Assembly (NCBI GenBank): GCA_963702555.1
Contig: CAVPCW010000012.1
Location: 186,001-250,000, forward strand
Direction: 5' to 3'
Length of the DNA stretch: 64,000 bases
DNA from: CAMFLJ01 sp963702555
Lineage (GTDB): Bacteria; Actinomycetota; Acidimicrobiia; Acidimicrobiales; Acidimicrobilacustridaceae
Made by a program: the position numbers and the translations under genes. Of the stretch, positions 36,541 to 47,324 are shown in pieces. The notes under the pieces were generated by a model. The model ran no database searches, was not told the origin of the DNA, and saw only the letters and a program-made list of their open reading frames with translations. Every line of letters starts with the position of its first letter. Within the stretch, counting starts at the first letter, position 1.

Positions 36541-36995
36541 CGGAGCCACCGGCCACGCGTCGAGCGACGCTCCTCGGTGTGGTCGTACGACCACCACGAC
36601 GTGGTCAGGTGCGAGATCGATCACGGCGTGGCTGGGCTCGGGCCCGGTTCGTGGCCGGCGTTGACGATCCACGTCGGCCCCCGGTTGGAGACCAGGAGCC
36701 GCCGTCGACCCACGGCGACTGGTGCACGTGGCCGGTGAGCACGAGGTCGGGGCCGGAACCGGTCGATCCAGCCGGCGAGGTCGGCGCGCGGTAGGACTTG
36801 GTGCCGACCCAGCTGACGGGGACGTCGGGCGGCGGCCAGTGGTACACCCAGATCCAGCGACGAGGGGCTTCCGGCGCGTGCCGGGCCTCGCGAGGTGCCT
36901 CGAGGCGGCGCTCCAGTCGCTGGCGGCCGATGGGGCCGTCCCACCAGGGGTGCACGTCGACCTGGGCATCGCCCACCACGAGGAGCCGTTGTCGA
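36350..36995. repeat. Duplicated segment, copy B (degraded)
   Basis: Second copy of the 35585-36270 segment. It begins 'GAGGTGCTGCTGCCGTGGACGC', where copy A has the same sequence with extra bases, and carries at least a dozen single-base deletions plus substitutions (for example GACTGGTGCACGTGG against GACTGGTGGACGTGG). The quality drop relative to copy A suggests a low-coverage consensus. Confidence 0.75.
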
Positions 36996-37276
36996 CAGAC
37001 CCGAGCTGCTGGCCGCCAGCATCCGGCGGCCTGCTCGCCGTCGGCGTCGAGACCGGTGAGGTCGTGGTTGCCGGAGCACACCGCCGTGGCCGTGCGCTCG
37101 GCCAGGCGCTCCAGGTAGCGCAGCACCACCGGGATCTGGGCGTCGAGCGGCACGGTCGAGGAGATGTCGAGCAGGTCACCGACGACGACGACCAGCTCGT
37201 AGTCGGCCGCCTGGGACAGGAGCCAGTCGAGCTGGCGGAGGTCGTAGTGGACGTCGCCCACCATGAGGATCCGCAT
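36538..37276 (-). CDS. Calcineurin-like metallophosphoesterase (frameshifted 3' half)
   Basis: From ATG 37276 the minus strand reads 'MRILMVGDVHYDLRQLDWLL', 'YELVVVVGDLLDI' and 'TAVCSGNHDLTGLDADGEQAAG': the DxH, GD and GNHD metal motifs of the family. The remainder lies in duplicate copy B and is broken repeatedly, although 'VVGDAQVDVHPWWDGPIGRQRLERRLE', 'RWIWVYHWPPPDVPVSWVGTKSY' and a shifted GHVHQSPW can all be traced. The intact version of that half is copy A. The real protein is probably about 245 residues. It is the last gene after nadD-lytR-rsfS. Confidence 0.75.
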
Positions 37277-37293
37277 CGGTGTCGTCCTCGGGC

Positions 37294-37677
37294 TCAGTCG
37301 CCCACCGCGTCGGCGACGCGCCAGTCGATGGTCGGGACGTCGCGCCACAGCCGCTCGAGGTCGTAGAACTCACGGGCCTCGTCGAGGAACACGTGCACGA
37401 TGAAGTCGCCGTAGTCGAGCAGCACCCACTGTGACGAGTCCATGCCCTCGACCCGCAACGGCTTCGGGCCGCCGGCCGCGGCGACCTGCTCCTCGATGTC
37501 CTCGGCCACAGCCCGCACCTGCCGGGTGTTGTTGCCGCCGGTGATGACGAACCAGCCGGTGATGGCGAGGACGTCACCGACCTCGAGCACCACCGTGGGC
37601 TCGTCGGTCTTGGCGCCGGCGCTGCGCGCTGCGAGCAGCACCCAGTCGAGGGTGTCGACATCGGTCGACTCGGTCAT
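37294..37677 (-). CDS. rsfS: Ribosomal silencing factor RsfS
   Basis: About 127 residues. Two adjacent ATGs (37680, 37677) are possible; the second is better spaced from GGAGG at 37688-37684. The DUF143 core is 'KTDEPTVVLEVGDVLAITGWFVITGGNNTRQVRAVAEDIEEQV' in pieces, followed by 'RVEGMDSSQWVLLDYGDFIVHVFLDEAREFYDLERLWRDVP'. RsfS binds uL14 and blocks subunit joining in starvation. The position next to nadD and a LytR-type gene is the standard actinobacterial order. It overlaps the lytR stop. Confidence 0.93.
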   Translation of the reverse strand: MTESTDVDTLDWVLLAARSAGAKTDEPTVVLEVGDVLAITGWFVITGGNNTRQVRAVAEDIEEQVAAAGGPKPLRVEGMDSSQWVLLDYGDFIVHVFLDEAREFYDLERLWRDVPTIDWRVADAVGD

Positions 37678-38960
37678 CATTGACCTCCGAGGGTGCTGGG
37701 TGATGCGGCCGACGACGGGTCGGCACCGGCCACCGCGACGTAGTCCTCACCGAGGACCACCGTCATGTCGGTGGCGGAGTTGGTCTGTTCGCTGCGGATG
37801 ACCTCACCGACGCCAAGGGCGTCGCGGAGCTTCTGGGCCTCCACCGCGTAGGCGTCGTCGTAGTAGACGAACTGCGTCGTGGCCTGACCGAACGAGCGGG
37901 CGTTGCCGACGACGTCGATCTGGGCCCCGGCGGCGGCGAGCACGATGGCGGCGGAGACGCCGTTGTCGAGCTCACCGGTGCCGTCGAGCACCCGCAGGCG
38001 GGGCCGGGCTCCCGGGGCGCCCTCGGGGAACGGGATGATCGAGGCGACGGCCTGCGGCCATGGCCTCGGGGGTGCCGCGGAACTGCTCGTTGCCGAGCGC
38101 GTCGGGGGTGGTCACCGACACCGGCAGCGTCTCGTACTGGACCTGATCGGCGCTCAGCACCGAGAGGAACTGACCGAGGCCGACATCGGTGGGGATCGTG
38201 AGCGCGCCGGGCCCCGGCTGGCGATCTCGGCCAGCCAGCCCTTCCAGAACGCCTGGATGCGCACCATGCGGGCCAGGTCGCTCTCACGGGCGCCCCGGCC
38301 GGACAGGTACGGCCACACCTGTGCCGGCTGCAGCTCGATCGAGCCCTTCGGGAACACCACGGCGCCGGTGGGGCCGATGACCGGGTCGGGGCTGTTCACG
38401 GTGATCGGGGCCGCCGGAGCGGTGAGCGAGGCCCAGTCGGCGGCGGGGATCACCTGGGTGCCGCCGAAGGTCAGGTCGAGCAGGCTGCCGAGGCTGCTGG
38501 TGAAGGCCTCGACACCGAAGGTGTCGTAGATGTAGCGCAGCGAGAGCTCGCCGGTGGCCAGCGGGACGATGGTGCCCGCCGGAACGTTCATCATCCCGCC
38601 GATGCCGTCGGAGGTCTGCGACATGATCGTGATCGAGTCGAGCTTCCCGGCGGGGTCGACGGCCACCACCAGCTGGGTGGGCGTGGGCTCGAGCACGGCC
38701 TCGTAGCCGGGCGCGGTGGGGTCGGTGACCCGGCGCACGAGCTGACCGTCGGTGCTGTCGAGGATGATGCGCAGCCCGGCGAAGACCAGCGCGGGGATGG
38801 CCAGCACCAGCAGCACGAGGGCGAGTGGGTAGCCCACCCGCCACCACAGCGACCGACGGGGCTTGTTGCGGACCTGCTGCTCGGCGACCAGTGCGGAGAG
38901 CTCGTCGAGGCCGACGCCGGCGTCGCCAGGGGTGGGAGGGGGCGGTGTCTCGGTCGTCAT
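37677..38960 (-). CDS. LytR-CpsA-Psr family protein with LytR C-terminal domain (two frameshifts)
   Basis: About 428 residues from ATG 38960. Cytoplasmic Pro-rich head, one membrane helix ('GYPLALVLLVLAIPALVFAGLRI'), then an LCP-like region ('LVVAVDPAGKLDSITIMSQTSDGIGGMMNVPAGTIVP', 'LRYIYDTFGVEAFTSSL'). Breaks near 38212 and 38060 lead to the LytR_C domain ('LRVLDGTGELDNGVSAAIVLAAAGAQIDVVGNARSF', 'VVLGEDYVAVAG'). The LCP catalytic Arg/Asp set is only partly visible; 'RDS'-like motifs look weakened, so it may attach wall polymers or be a non-catalytic relative. It overlaps nadD and rsfS. Confidence 0.78.
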
Positions 38961-39559
38961 GAGCTGCCGAAACCGTACAGGCGACGCTGACGGATGCAGG
39001 ACCACACCGCCGGGGTGACGAGCAGGTCGAGCGGGCGGCCGTCGGCGACGCGTTGGCGCAGATCGGTGCTCGACAGCTCGATCCGGGGGATCTCCACCCG
39101 CTCGAACGACCAGCCCTCCGGCGGTGGAGGGCAGGGGATCCCCGGCCGGTCGACCAGCACGAGGGTTGCGAGGGCAGGCAGGTCGTCGGCCCGGTGCCAG
39201 GTGGGGAGCCCCGCCGCCGCGTCGGCCCCGAGGATCAAGAACCGCTCCCCTGCCGGATCGCGTTCTCCCAGCTCGGCAAGGGTGTCGACCATGTAGCTGG
39301 GCCCGCCCCGGCGCAGCTCGAGGTCGGAGGCGACCAGCCCGTCGAGCCCGTCGGCCGCCGCCTCGACCATCGCCAGACGGTCGGCGGCCGGGGTGATCGG
39401 ACGCTCTGCGGTCTTCTGCCAGGGGTCGTTGGCCACCACCAGGAGGACCTCGTCGAGGCCGAGGGCGTGGCGCACGTTGAGGGCGGCGAGGAGGTGCCCG
39501 ATGTGAGGCGGGTCGAAGGTGCCGCCCAGCACGCCGGTTCGCAGTCCGGTTCCCGGCAT
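38957..39559 (-). CDS. nadD: Nicotinate-nucleotide adenylyltransferase NadD
   Basis: 200 residues from ATG 39559. The nucleotidyltransferase signature is 'GVLGGTFDPPHIGHLLAALNVRHALGLDEVLLVVANDPWQK' in parts (GGTFDPxHxGH). 'AADRLAMVEAAADG' and 'ERFLILGADAAAGLPTWHRADDL' follow, and the C-terminal ISSTxIR motif is 'IELSSTDLRQRVADGRPLDLLVTPAV'. It converts NaMN to NaAD in NAD synthesis. It is the first gene of the nadD-lytR-rsfS run and overlaps lytR (ATGA). Confidence 0.94.
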   Translation of the reverse strand: MPGTGLRTGVLGGTFDPPHIGHLLAALNVRHALGLDEVLLVVANDPWQKTAERPITPAADRLAMVEAAADGLDGLVASDLELRRGGPSYMVDTLAELGERDPAGERFLILGADAAAGLPTWHRADDLPALATLVLVDRPGIPCPPPPEGWSFERVEIPRIELSSTDLRQRVADGRPLDLLVTPAVWSCIRQRRLYGFGSS

Positions 39560-39681
39560 CCGGCCGAGTGTAGGGGCCGCGCCGAAAATGGGTAGGTGAT
39601 CGGGGTGGTTGCCCTTCATGATGGGCCCCCACGTGCCGATGTAGAGGGGCTGACCCCGCGGCGACGTACCCCTGCCCCTTC

Positions 39682-39772
39682 GGGGTGACCGATGTCACCC
39701 CCCTGCCGCGGAACAACCCGACCCTCGGCTGCGGTTACATCACTGTCATTTCCCCCGCCCCTCCGAGGCGGG
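39682..39772 (+). promoter_or_regulatory. Intergenic region with two hairpins upstream of the sigma factor
   Basis: Between divergent nadD and the sigma gene (39560-39840) are GGGGTGAC-CGAT-GTCACCCC (39682-39701, perfect eight-pair palindrome) and CCCGCC-N7-GGCGGG (39754-39772), separated by an AT-richer patch GGTTACATCACTGTCATTT. The first could be an operator or leader hairpin; the patch is where a promoter would be expected. No coding sequence was seen. Confidence 0.4.
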
Positions 39773-39840
39773 TTCGGGACCAGAAGAAGAGCGTACCGGT
39801 GCCCCCAGGGGATCCACACCGGATGGAGAGCGAAGCACGA

Positions 39841-40674
39841 ATGAGCGATTCAGTCGGCCAGTACCTCAACGAGATCGGGCTCGTCCCCCTCCTCACCGCG
39901 CAGGAGGAGCGCGAGCTCTCGCAGATCATCGAGAAGGGCCGCGATGCCGCGGTCGCCATCGAGAACGGCGAGCGCCCGACCCCCGAGCTGCGCCGGGCGG
40001 TCAAGACCGCCGCCGCGGCCAAGGACCGCTTCATCCGCGCCAACCTGCGCCTCGTGGTGAGCGTCGCCCGCCGCTACCCGCTGCCTCCGGGCATGGAGCT
40101 GCTCGACCTCATCCAGGAGGGCAACCTCGGCCTCGAGCACGCCGTCGACAAGTTCGACTGGCGCAAGGGCTTCAAGTTCTCCACCTACGCCACCTTCTGG
40201 ATCCGCCAGGCCATCGGCCGGGCGCTCGACCAGAAGGCCAGCCTGGTCCGCCTCCCCGGCGACCGCTCGGCCTCGCTGCGGGCGGCCCTGCGCCAGGTCA
40301 GCGGCGACGGCGACGAGCTCGACGACGAGCACGCCCGCCTGCACCGGCTCACCACCCCCACCTCGCTCGACCGCACCATCGGCGACGACGACTCCAACGA
40401 GCTGATCGACCTCCTCCCCGACTCCCTGCCGGGGCCGGAGCAGATCGTGATGGACCGGGTCGACGAGCAGATGGTCACCGACCTCCTGTCGGTGCTCGAC
40501 GCCCGGGCCCGGTACGCCGTCGAGCAGCGCTTCGGCCTCCACGACGGGCGCAAGCGCTCCTACCGCGAGGTCGGCGAGGAGCTCGGCGTCACCGCCGAGG
40601 CCGCCCGTCGGCTCGTCAAGCGGGCCGTCACCGCCGTGCGCGACAGCGCCGGCGACCGCATCGACGCCGCCTGA
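39841..40674 (+). CDS. RNA polymerase sigma-70 family factor (group 2/3, RpoD-like)
   Basis: 277 residues from ATG 39841 (an in-frame ATG at 39823 adds six). Region 1.2 'DSVGQYLNEIGLVPLLTAQEERELSQIIE', region 2 'RFIRANLRLVVSVARRYPLPPGMELLDLIQEGNLGLEHAVDKFDWRKGFKFSTYATFWIRQAIGRAL' in pieces, a region 3 and region 4 'LDARARYAVEQRFGLHDGRKRSYREVGEELGVTAEAARRLVKRAVTAVR'. Region 1.1 is absent, so it is not the primary sigma factor and resembles HrdC/SigB-type alternative factors of actinobacteria. No anti-sigma gene is adjacent. Confidence 0.88.
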   Translation: MSDSVGQYLNEIGLVPLLTAQEERELSQIIEKGRDAAVAIENGERPTPELRRAVKTAAAAKDRFIRANLRLVVSVARRYPLPPGMELLDLIQEGNLGLEHAVDKFDWRKGFKFSTYATFWIRQAIGRALDQKASLVRLPGDRSASLRAALRQVSGDGDELDDEHARLHRLTTPTSLDRTIGDDDSNELIDLLPDSLPGPEQIVMDRVDEQMVTDLLSVLDARARYAVEQRFGLHDGRKRSYREVGEELGVTAEAARRLVKRAVTAVRDSAGDRIDAA

Positions 40675-40782
40675 GGCGCCGGTCCAGCGGCGGGGCCCCG
40701 CCCCGCTCACACCCCCTGATCCGTCGTCCCCCCGGCAAACGGCTTTGCGCCGCGTGCCGGGGGTCCGGCAACGTGGAGATCC

Positions 40783-42132
40783 GTGGAAACCACCTGGTCA
40801 CCTTCGTCGTGGCGCGACCACACGGCCGCCCAACAGCCCGAATGGGCTGATCCCGGCGCGCTCGACGCGACCGTCAAGACCCTCGGCGCGCTGCCCCCGC
40901 TGGTGTTCGCCGGCGAGGCCCGCAGCCTCACCGCCGAGCTCGGCGAAGGTCGCCGACGGCAAGGCGTTCCTGCTCCAGGCCGGCGACTGCGCCGAGTCCT
41001 TCGACGCCTTCTCGGCCGACTCCATCCGCGACAAGCTGAAGGTCATCCTCCAGATGGCCGTCGTGCTCACCTACTCCTCCGGCGTGCCGGTGGTGAAGGT
41101 CGGCCGCATCGCCGGCCAGTTCGCCAAGCCCCGCTCGGCCGACACCGAGACCGTCGACGGCGTCACCCTGCCGTCGTTCCGCGGCCACATGGTCAACGAC
41201 ATCGACTTCACGGCGGCCGCCCGCGTGCCCGACCCGGAGCGGCTCCTCACCGCGTACCACCAGTCCGCCTCGACCCTGAACCTGCTGCGGGCCTTCACCA
41301 AGGGCGGCTTCGCCGACCTCTCCCGCGTCCACCAGTGGAACCAGGAGTTCGTCGCCGTCCAGCGCCGAGGGCCGCCGCTACGAAGAGGTCGCCGAGGGCA
41401 TCGAGCGGGCGCTGCAGTTCATGGCCGCCTGCGGCATCGACACCGAGTCCGACCCCGCAGCTGCACACCGTCGACTTCTCGACCAGCCACGAGGCCCTGA
41501 TCCTCGGCTACGAGGAGGCGCTCACCCGACGGGACTCCCTCACCGGCGACTGGTACGACTGCTCGGCCCACATGCTCTGGATCGGCGAGCGCACCCGCCA
41601 GCTCGACGGCGCCCACGTGCACTTCCTCTCCGGCGTCGGCAACCCGGTCGGCTGCAAGGTCGGCCCGAGCGTCACCCCCGACGAGGTCGTCGGGCTGTGC
41701 GAGGCGCTCAACCCCGACCGCATCCCCGGCCGCCTCACGCTCATCAGCCGCATGGGCGCCGACAAGGTCGAGGCGGGCCTGCCGCCGCTGCTGCGGGCGG
41801 TGCGCGATGCCGGCCACCCGGTGGCCTGGGCCTGCGACCCGATGCACGGCAACACCTTCACCGCGCCGAGCGGCCGCAAGACCCGCCACTTCGACGCCGT
41901 GCTGCGCGAGATCGCGGGCTTCTTCGCCGCCCACCGCGAGGTCGGCACCTGGCCCGGCGGCGTGCACATCGAGCTCACCGGCGAGGACGTCACCGAGTGC
42001 CTCGGCGGCGCCGAGGAGATCCTCGACGCCGACCTCGGCACCCGCTACGAGACCATGTGCGACCCCCGCCTCAACGGCCGCCAGTCGCTCGACCTGGCGT
42101 TCCGGGTGGCCGAGCTGCTGCAGCAGCGCTGA
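40783..42132 (+). CDS. aroG: Class II 3-deoxy-7-phosphoheptulonate (DAHP) synthase (three frameshifts)
   Basis: About 450 residues from GTG 40783 (VETTWSPSSWRDHTAAQQPEW). Family blocks: 'LLQAGDCAESFDAFSADSIRDKLKVILQMAVVLTY', 'VVKVGRIAGQFAKPRSADTE', 'RGHMVNDIDF', 'TSHEALILGYEEALTRRDS', 'HMLWIGERTRQLDGAHVHFLSGVGNPVGCKVGP' and 'CDPMHGNTFTAPSGRKTRHFDAVLREI', all shown in part. The metal-binding Cys (GDCAES), His and Glu are present. Breaks near 40945, 41370 and 41457 are small indels. The enzyme condenses PEP and erythrose 4-phosphate to enter the shikimate pathway. It stands alone, downstream of the sigma gene. Confidence 0.93.
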   Translation: METTWSPSSWRDHTAAQQPEWADPGALDATVKTLGALPPLVFAGEARSLTAELGEGRRRQGVPAPGRRLRRVLRRLLGRLHPRQAEGHPPDGRRAHLLLRRAGGEGRPHRRPVRQAPLGRHRDRRRRHPAVVPRPHGQRHRLHGGRPRARPGAAPHRVPPVRLDPEPAAGLHQGRLRRPLPRPPVEPGVRRRPAPRAAATKRSPRASSGRCSSWPPAASTPSPTPQLHTVDFSTSHEALILGYEEALTRRDSLTGDWYDCSAHMLWIGERTRQLDGAHVHFLSGVGNPVGCKVGPSVTPDEVVGLCEALNPDRIPGRLTLISRMGADKVEAGLPPLLRAVRDAGHPVAWACDPMHGNTFTAPSGRKTRHFDAVLREIAGFFAAHREVGTWPGGVHIELTGEDVTECLGGAEEILDADLGTRYETMCDPRLNGRQSLDLAFRVAELLQQR

Positions 42133-42228
42133 CCACCGACGGCGACGGGGCCCGCGACCGGCTGGCGCGCACCGACCTCCGCACGCCGAGGACGTCGTGG
42201 AATGCCTTTCCGCGCGAAATACCCGTGA

Positions 42229-42274
42229 TTCCCGATGGGAAATGTCGACTTTCGATCGCGGACGAGGGTAGATT
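42229..42274 (+). promoter_or_regulatory. Palindrome and candidate promoter before sirA
   Basis: The 195-base gap before sirA is markedly less G+C-rich. It holds TTCCC-GAT-GGGAA (42229-42241), then TCGACT (42245-42250) and TAGATT (42269-42274) spaced by 18 bases as a possible -35/-10. The start codon is 53 bases beyond. The palindrome next to the -35 would suit a sulfur-responsive repressor, but I know no matching consensus. Confidence 0.4.
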
Positions 42275-42327
42275 CACGACCTCAGTCGTCAGGATTCACC
42301 CCCCACCGGGAACCGGAGAGCGCCCCC

Positions 42328-44093
<1,766 letters not shown>

Positions 44094-44097
<4 letters not shown>

Positions 44098-44776
44098 GCC
44101 TCACCAACCTGTCCGCCCCCGAGTTCACCGACGCCGAGCTGGCCGAGCTCAGCACCCAGTTCGAGTCGTGGTCCGCGTCCTCGATCATCGAGTGGGCCGT
44201 CGAGAACTTCGCCCCGCACCTGGCGCTCACCGCCTCGATGACCGACTCGGTGCTCATCGACCTGGCCGTCAAGGTCGACCCCGCCATCGAGGTCGTGTTC
44301 ATCGACACCGGCTACCACTTCCCCGAGACCCTCGAGACGGTCGAGGAGGTGCGCCGCCGCTACGGCCTCAACCTCCGGATGATGACCGTGCGCCCGCCAG
44401 GACGAGCCGCTGTGGCAGGCCGACCCGGAGAACTGCTGCTCGGCGGTCAAGGTCGGCCAGCTCGACCGGGCCCTGCCGGCAAGGCGGCCTGGATGAGCGG
44501 CCTGCGCCGCGCCGAGGCCGACAGCCGCGTGACCGCCCCGATCGTGGCCCGGGACCTGCGGGGCCTGATGAAGGTCAACCCCATCGCCACGTGGTCCGAC
44601 CTCGACGTGCAGGGCTACATCGCGCACCACGACATCCTCGTGAACCCGCTCATCGACCAGGGCTACCCGTCGATCGGCTGCTGGCCGTGCACCCGAAGCC
44701 CACCGACCCCGACGATCCCCGCTCGGGCCGCTGGGCCGGCCGGTCCAAGACGGAGTGCGGGCTGCACATGATGTGA
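44094..44776 (+). CDS. cysH: Adenylylsulfate (APS) reductase CysH-type (two frameshifts)
   Basis: About 228 residues from ATG 44094. 'SIIEWAVENFAPHLALTASMTDSVLIDLAVKV' is the PP-loop region (SMTDS), then 'VVFIDTGYHFPETLETVE'. After a break near 44396 the frame gives 'ENCCSAVKVGQLDRAL', then 'AWMSGLRRAEADSR', and after a break near 44690 'GCWPCT' and the terminal 'SKTECGLHMM'. The CC...CxxC set binds a 4Fe-4S cluster and marks APS rather than PAPS reductases, while the ECGLH Cys is catalytic. It makes the sulfite consumed by the upstream sulfite reductase. Confidence 0.92.
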
Positions 44777-44884
44777 GCGGACGGGTGGGGTGTCGCGACC
44801 GCCGATCCTCGCGCGTCGGTTGCGGCCCCTGGCGTGCGACCACAGCGTCGTTTGACCACCGGGGCGGTCGCGTTGACTACGGCC

Positions 44885-45809
44885 GTGAGCGAAACGACCG
44901 CCGAGGACCCGGACCGCGGGGCGGCCGTCGAGCCTTCGGCACCCCCACCGAGGTCCCGACCCGGATGCTGGTGCTCGGGATGGTCCGCTCCGACGGCATC
45001 GTCGAGGCCAAGGAGCTCTACCCGGTGGCCGAGGCCTGCGGCCAGACCGTCGAGCAGGTGCGCTCGTGCCTGCGTCGGCTGGTGGCCGAGGGGCTGTTCA
45101 CCCGCGACGGCGAGGGCCGCGACGCCCGGTTCCAGCCACCCCCGACGGCCTGCGCCAGCTCGGCGAGGACCTCGAGCGCTCCCGCCTGGCCTTCGGCCAG
45201 GATGCCGCCGGCCGGGGCTGGGACCGCCAGTGGCACCTGGTCGCCTTCGCCATCCCCGAGGCCAAGCGGGCCAGCCGCGACGCCTTCCGCGACCAGCTCC
45301 TCCAGCTCGGCGGGGCGGCGGTGCAGAACGGCCTCTACGTCTCGCCCCACCCGTGGGAGAAGGGCGCCCGCGACCAGGCCGAGCGCCTCGGCGTGCTCGG
45401 CCACACCACCTTCGCCACCACCGACGACCTCGAGGTCGGCGGCGTCACCGACCCCCGCCTCATCGCCGCCTCGCTGTGGCCCCTCGACGAGCTGGGCCGG
45501 CGCTACCAGGAGTTCATCGACGAGTACCGGCACGTGCCCGAGCTGCTCGAGCAGCGCCGCCGGGACAAGAGCCGCATCACCGAGGCCGAGTTCCTGCCCG
45601 GCAGCCTCTCGTTCGGCCTTCGCTTCCAGGAGTGCTTCGTCGACGACCCGCTCCTGCCGCCGGAGCTGCTCCCCCGCCCGTGGCCGGGCCGCGAGGCGCG
45701 CGAGCTGGTGCTGACCTCCCGGCGCCTCGGCGTGCTGCTGCGCGAGGAGCACGACAAGCCGAAGCTCTTCGCCCCCTGGGACGACCTGCTGCTCAGCTTC
45801 CGCAGCTGA
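44885..45809 (+). CDS. PaaX-family transcriptional regulator (two frameshifts)
   Basis: About 307 residues from GTG 44885 (VSETTAEDPDRG). After a break near 44945 a winged helix follows, 'RMLVLGMVRSDGIVEAKELYPVAEACGQTVEQVRSCLRRLVAEGLFTRDG' (abridged). After a break near 45150 the PaaX central and C-terminal domains read cleanly: 'GWDRQWHLVAFAIPEAKRASRDAFRDQLLQLGGAAVQNGLYVSPHPWE' (in part) and 'FRPL'-like 'LASLWPLDELGRRYQEFIDEYR'. PaaX proteins repress phenylacetate or similar aromatic pathways via CoA-ester effectors. No catabolic genes adjoin, so the target is unknown. Confidence 0.82.
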
Positions 45810-45824
45810 GCTGAGCGCCCGGCC

Positions 45825-47264
45825 CTACTCGAGGACGTCGACGAACTTCTCGAGCTGGCGCAGGTTGCGGCACTCGTAGGCGCCGTCGGTGTGGGCGGCG
45901 TACTCGCCCACGATGGAGTCGCCGGTGTCCCAGTAGGCCTTGGGCTCGGGGTTCAGCCAGTAGACGTGGCGGGCCTTCTTGTGCATCTCCCCGATCACCC
46001 AGGACTGCGACGCGTGGTAGTTGTTCCGGGCGTCGCCGAGGATGATCACCGTGGTCTTGGGCCCGACCTCGCGGCCGTAGCGCTCCCAGAACACCTCGAA
46101 GGCGTGGCCGTAGTCGGAGTGGCCGTCGACCCACACGACGTCGGCCTCGGTGTTCACCCGGTGGATGGCGTCGCCGATGTCCTCGACCCCCTCGAAGAAG
46201 CGGGTGACCTCGTCGATGCCGTCGATGAACACGAACGACCGCACCTTGGAGAACTGGCCCGAGATGGCGTAGACGAGCTGCAGCGTGAACCGGGCGAAGG
46301 CGGCCACCGAACCGGAGATGTCGGCGATCACGAAGATCTCCGGCTTGGCCGGGCGCGGGTAGCGGAACTTGGGGTCGGCGGGCACGCCGCCGTAGCTGAG
46401 CGAGTGGCGCACGGTGTTGCGGAAGTCGAGCGGGCCCTTGCGGCCGTGGCGGCGCTTGCGGGCCAGGCGCACGGCGAGCTTGCGGGTGAGCGGGTAGATC
46501 GCCTTGCGCAGGCTGACCAGCTCCTCCCGGGAGGCGTGCATGAAGTCGACGTCCTCGGGCAGGGGCTTGCGCAGGGTCTTGGCCATGGCCTCGACGCCCC
46601 GGTCGGCGACGAGGCGGCGACGGATCTCGGCCTCGATCTCCTTCTTGAGCTGGTCGATGCGGTGCTCGAACTCGTCGCGCTCGAGGCGCTCCTCGAGCGG
46701 GGTGAGCTGCTCGGGCGAGTCGTCGCGGGCCTGCTGCACCAGCCGCTCGAGCACGTCGTCGAGGTCGAGGTTCCGCAGCGTGCGGTACAGGTAGTACGTG
46801 CCGCCGACCGGCCGGCCCGGCTCCATGCCGGCGTAGCGGGTGACGGCCTGGCGGGCCAGCGCCCGCATCAGGGCGTCGTCGCCGCGCTGCAGGGCCTGGA
46901 AGAGCATCTCGGCCATCTGCTCGGGCGACATGGCCTCGCCCGAACCGCCGCCCGCCCCGGCGCCGGCGCCCTCGGGGTTGGCGTTGGCCTCGTCCTCGTC
47001 GTCGAGCTCGGGCCACTCGTCGGCGTCGCCGCCGAGGGCGTACTGGCTGCCGCGCAGCGAGAAGTAGACCTCGAAGACGGTCTCGAAGGCGCGCCAGTGG
47101 GCGTTGTTCTTGACCAGCGTGGCGGCCAGCGCGTACTTGAACGCGTCGCGGTCCTCGATCGGGATGTGGGTGATCGCCTCCATGGCGTCGAGGTTCTCGG
47201 TGAGGCTCACCGGCAGCCCGGCCGCGCGCAGCTCACCGATGAAGCCGGTGAGCAGCTCGAGCAT
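45825..47264 (-). CDS. VWA-domain protein (CoxE-like), MoxR partner
   Basis: 479 residues, intact, ATG 47264. The N-terminal helical half ('TGFIGELRAAGLPVSLTENLDAMEAI', 'LAATLVKNNAHWRAFETVFEVYF') contains an acidic Gly-rich insert ('DEDEANANPEGAGAGAGGG'). The C-terminal VWA/CoxE fold has the MIDAS 'IFVIADISGSVAAFARFTLQL' (DxSxS), 'RSFVFIDGIDEVTRFF' and 'TTVIILGDARNNYH'. With the adjacent MoxR ATPase it forms a chaperone-like pair used to mature or activate protein complexes, such as metal-cofactor enzymes. No client is evident nearby. Confidence 0.85.
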   Translation of the reverse strand: MLELLTGFIGELRAAGLPVSLTENLDAMEAITHIPIEDRDAFKYALAATLVKNNAHWRAFETVFEVYFSLRGSQYALGGDADEWPELDDEDEANANPEGAGAGAGGGSGEAMSPEQMAEMLFQALQRGDDALMRALARQAVTRYAGMEPGRPVGGTYYLYRTLRNLDLDDVLERLVQQARDDSPEQLTPLEERLERDEFEHRIDQLKKEIEAEIRRRLVADRGVEAMAKTLRKPLPEDVDFMHASREELVSLRKAIYPLTRKLAVRLARKRRHGRKGPLDFRNTVRHSLSYGGVPADPKFRYPRPAKPEIFVIADISGSVAAFARFTLQLVYAISGQFSKVRSFVFIDGIDEVTRFFEGVEDIGDAIHRVNTEADVVWVDGHSDYGHAFEVFWERYGREVGPKTTVIILGDARNNYHASQSWVIGEMHKKARHVYWLNPEPKAYWDTGDSIVGEYAAHTDGAYECRNLRQLEKFVDVLE

Positions 47265-47324
47265 CGGCGAGTCGGACCGGGGGCCTCTGCGGCCTCGACG
47301 GCCTCGGGCGGGGTCACGAGCGGC

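Noticed and set aside
42133..42327. SAM or cobalamin riboswitch before sirA
   Set aside because: No conserved core of either class could be found by eye; only a short palindrome and promoter-like boxes are present.
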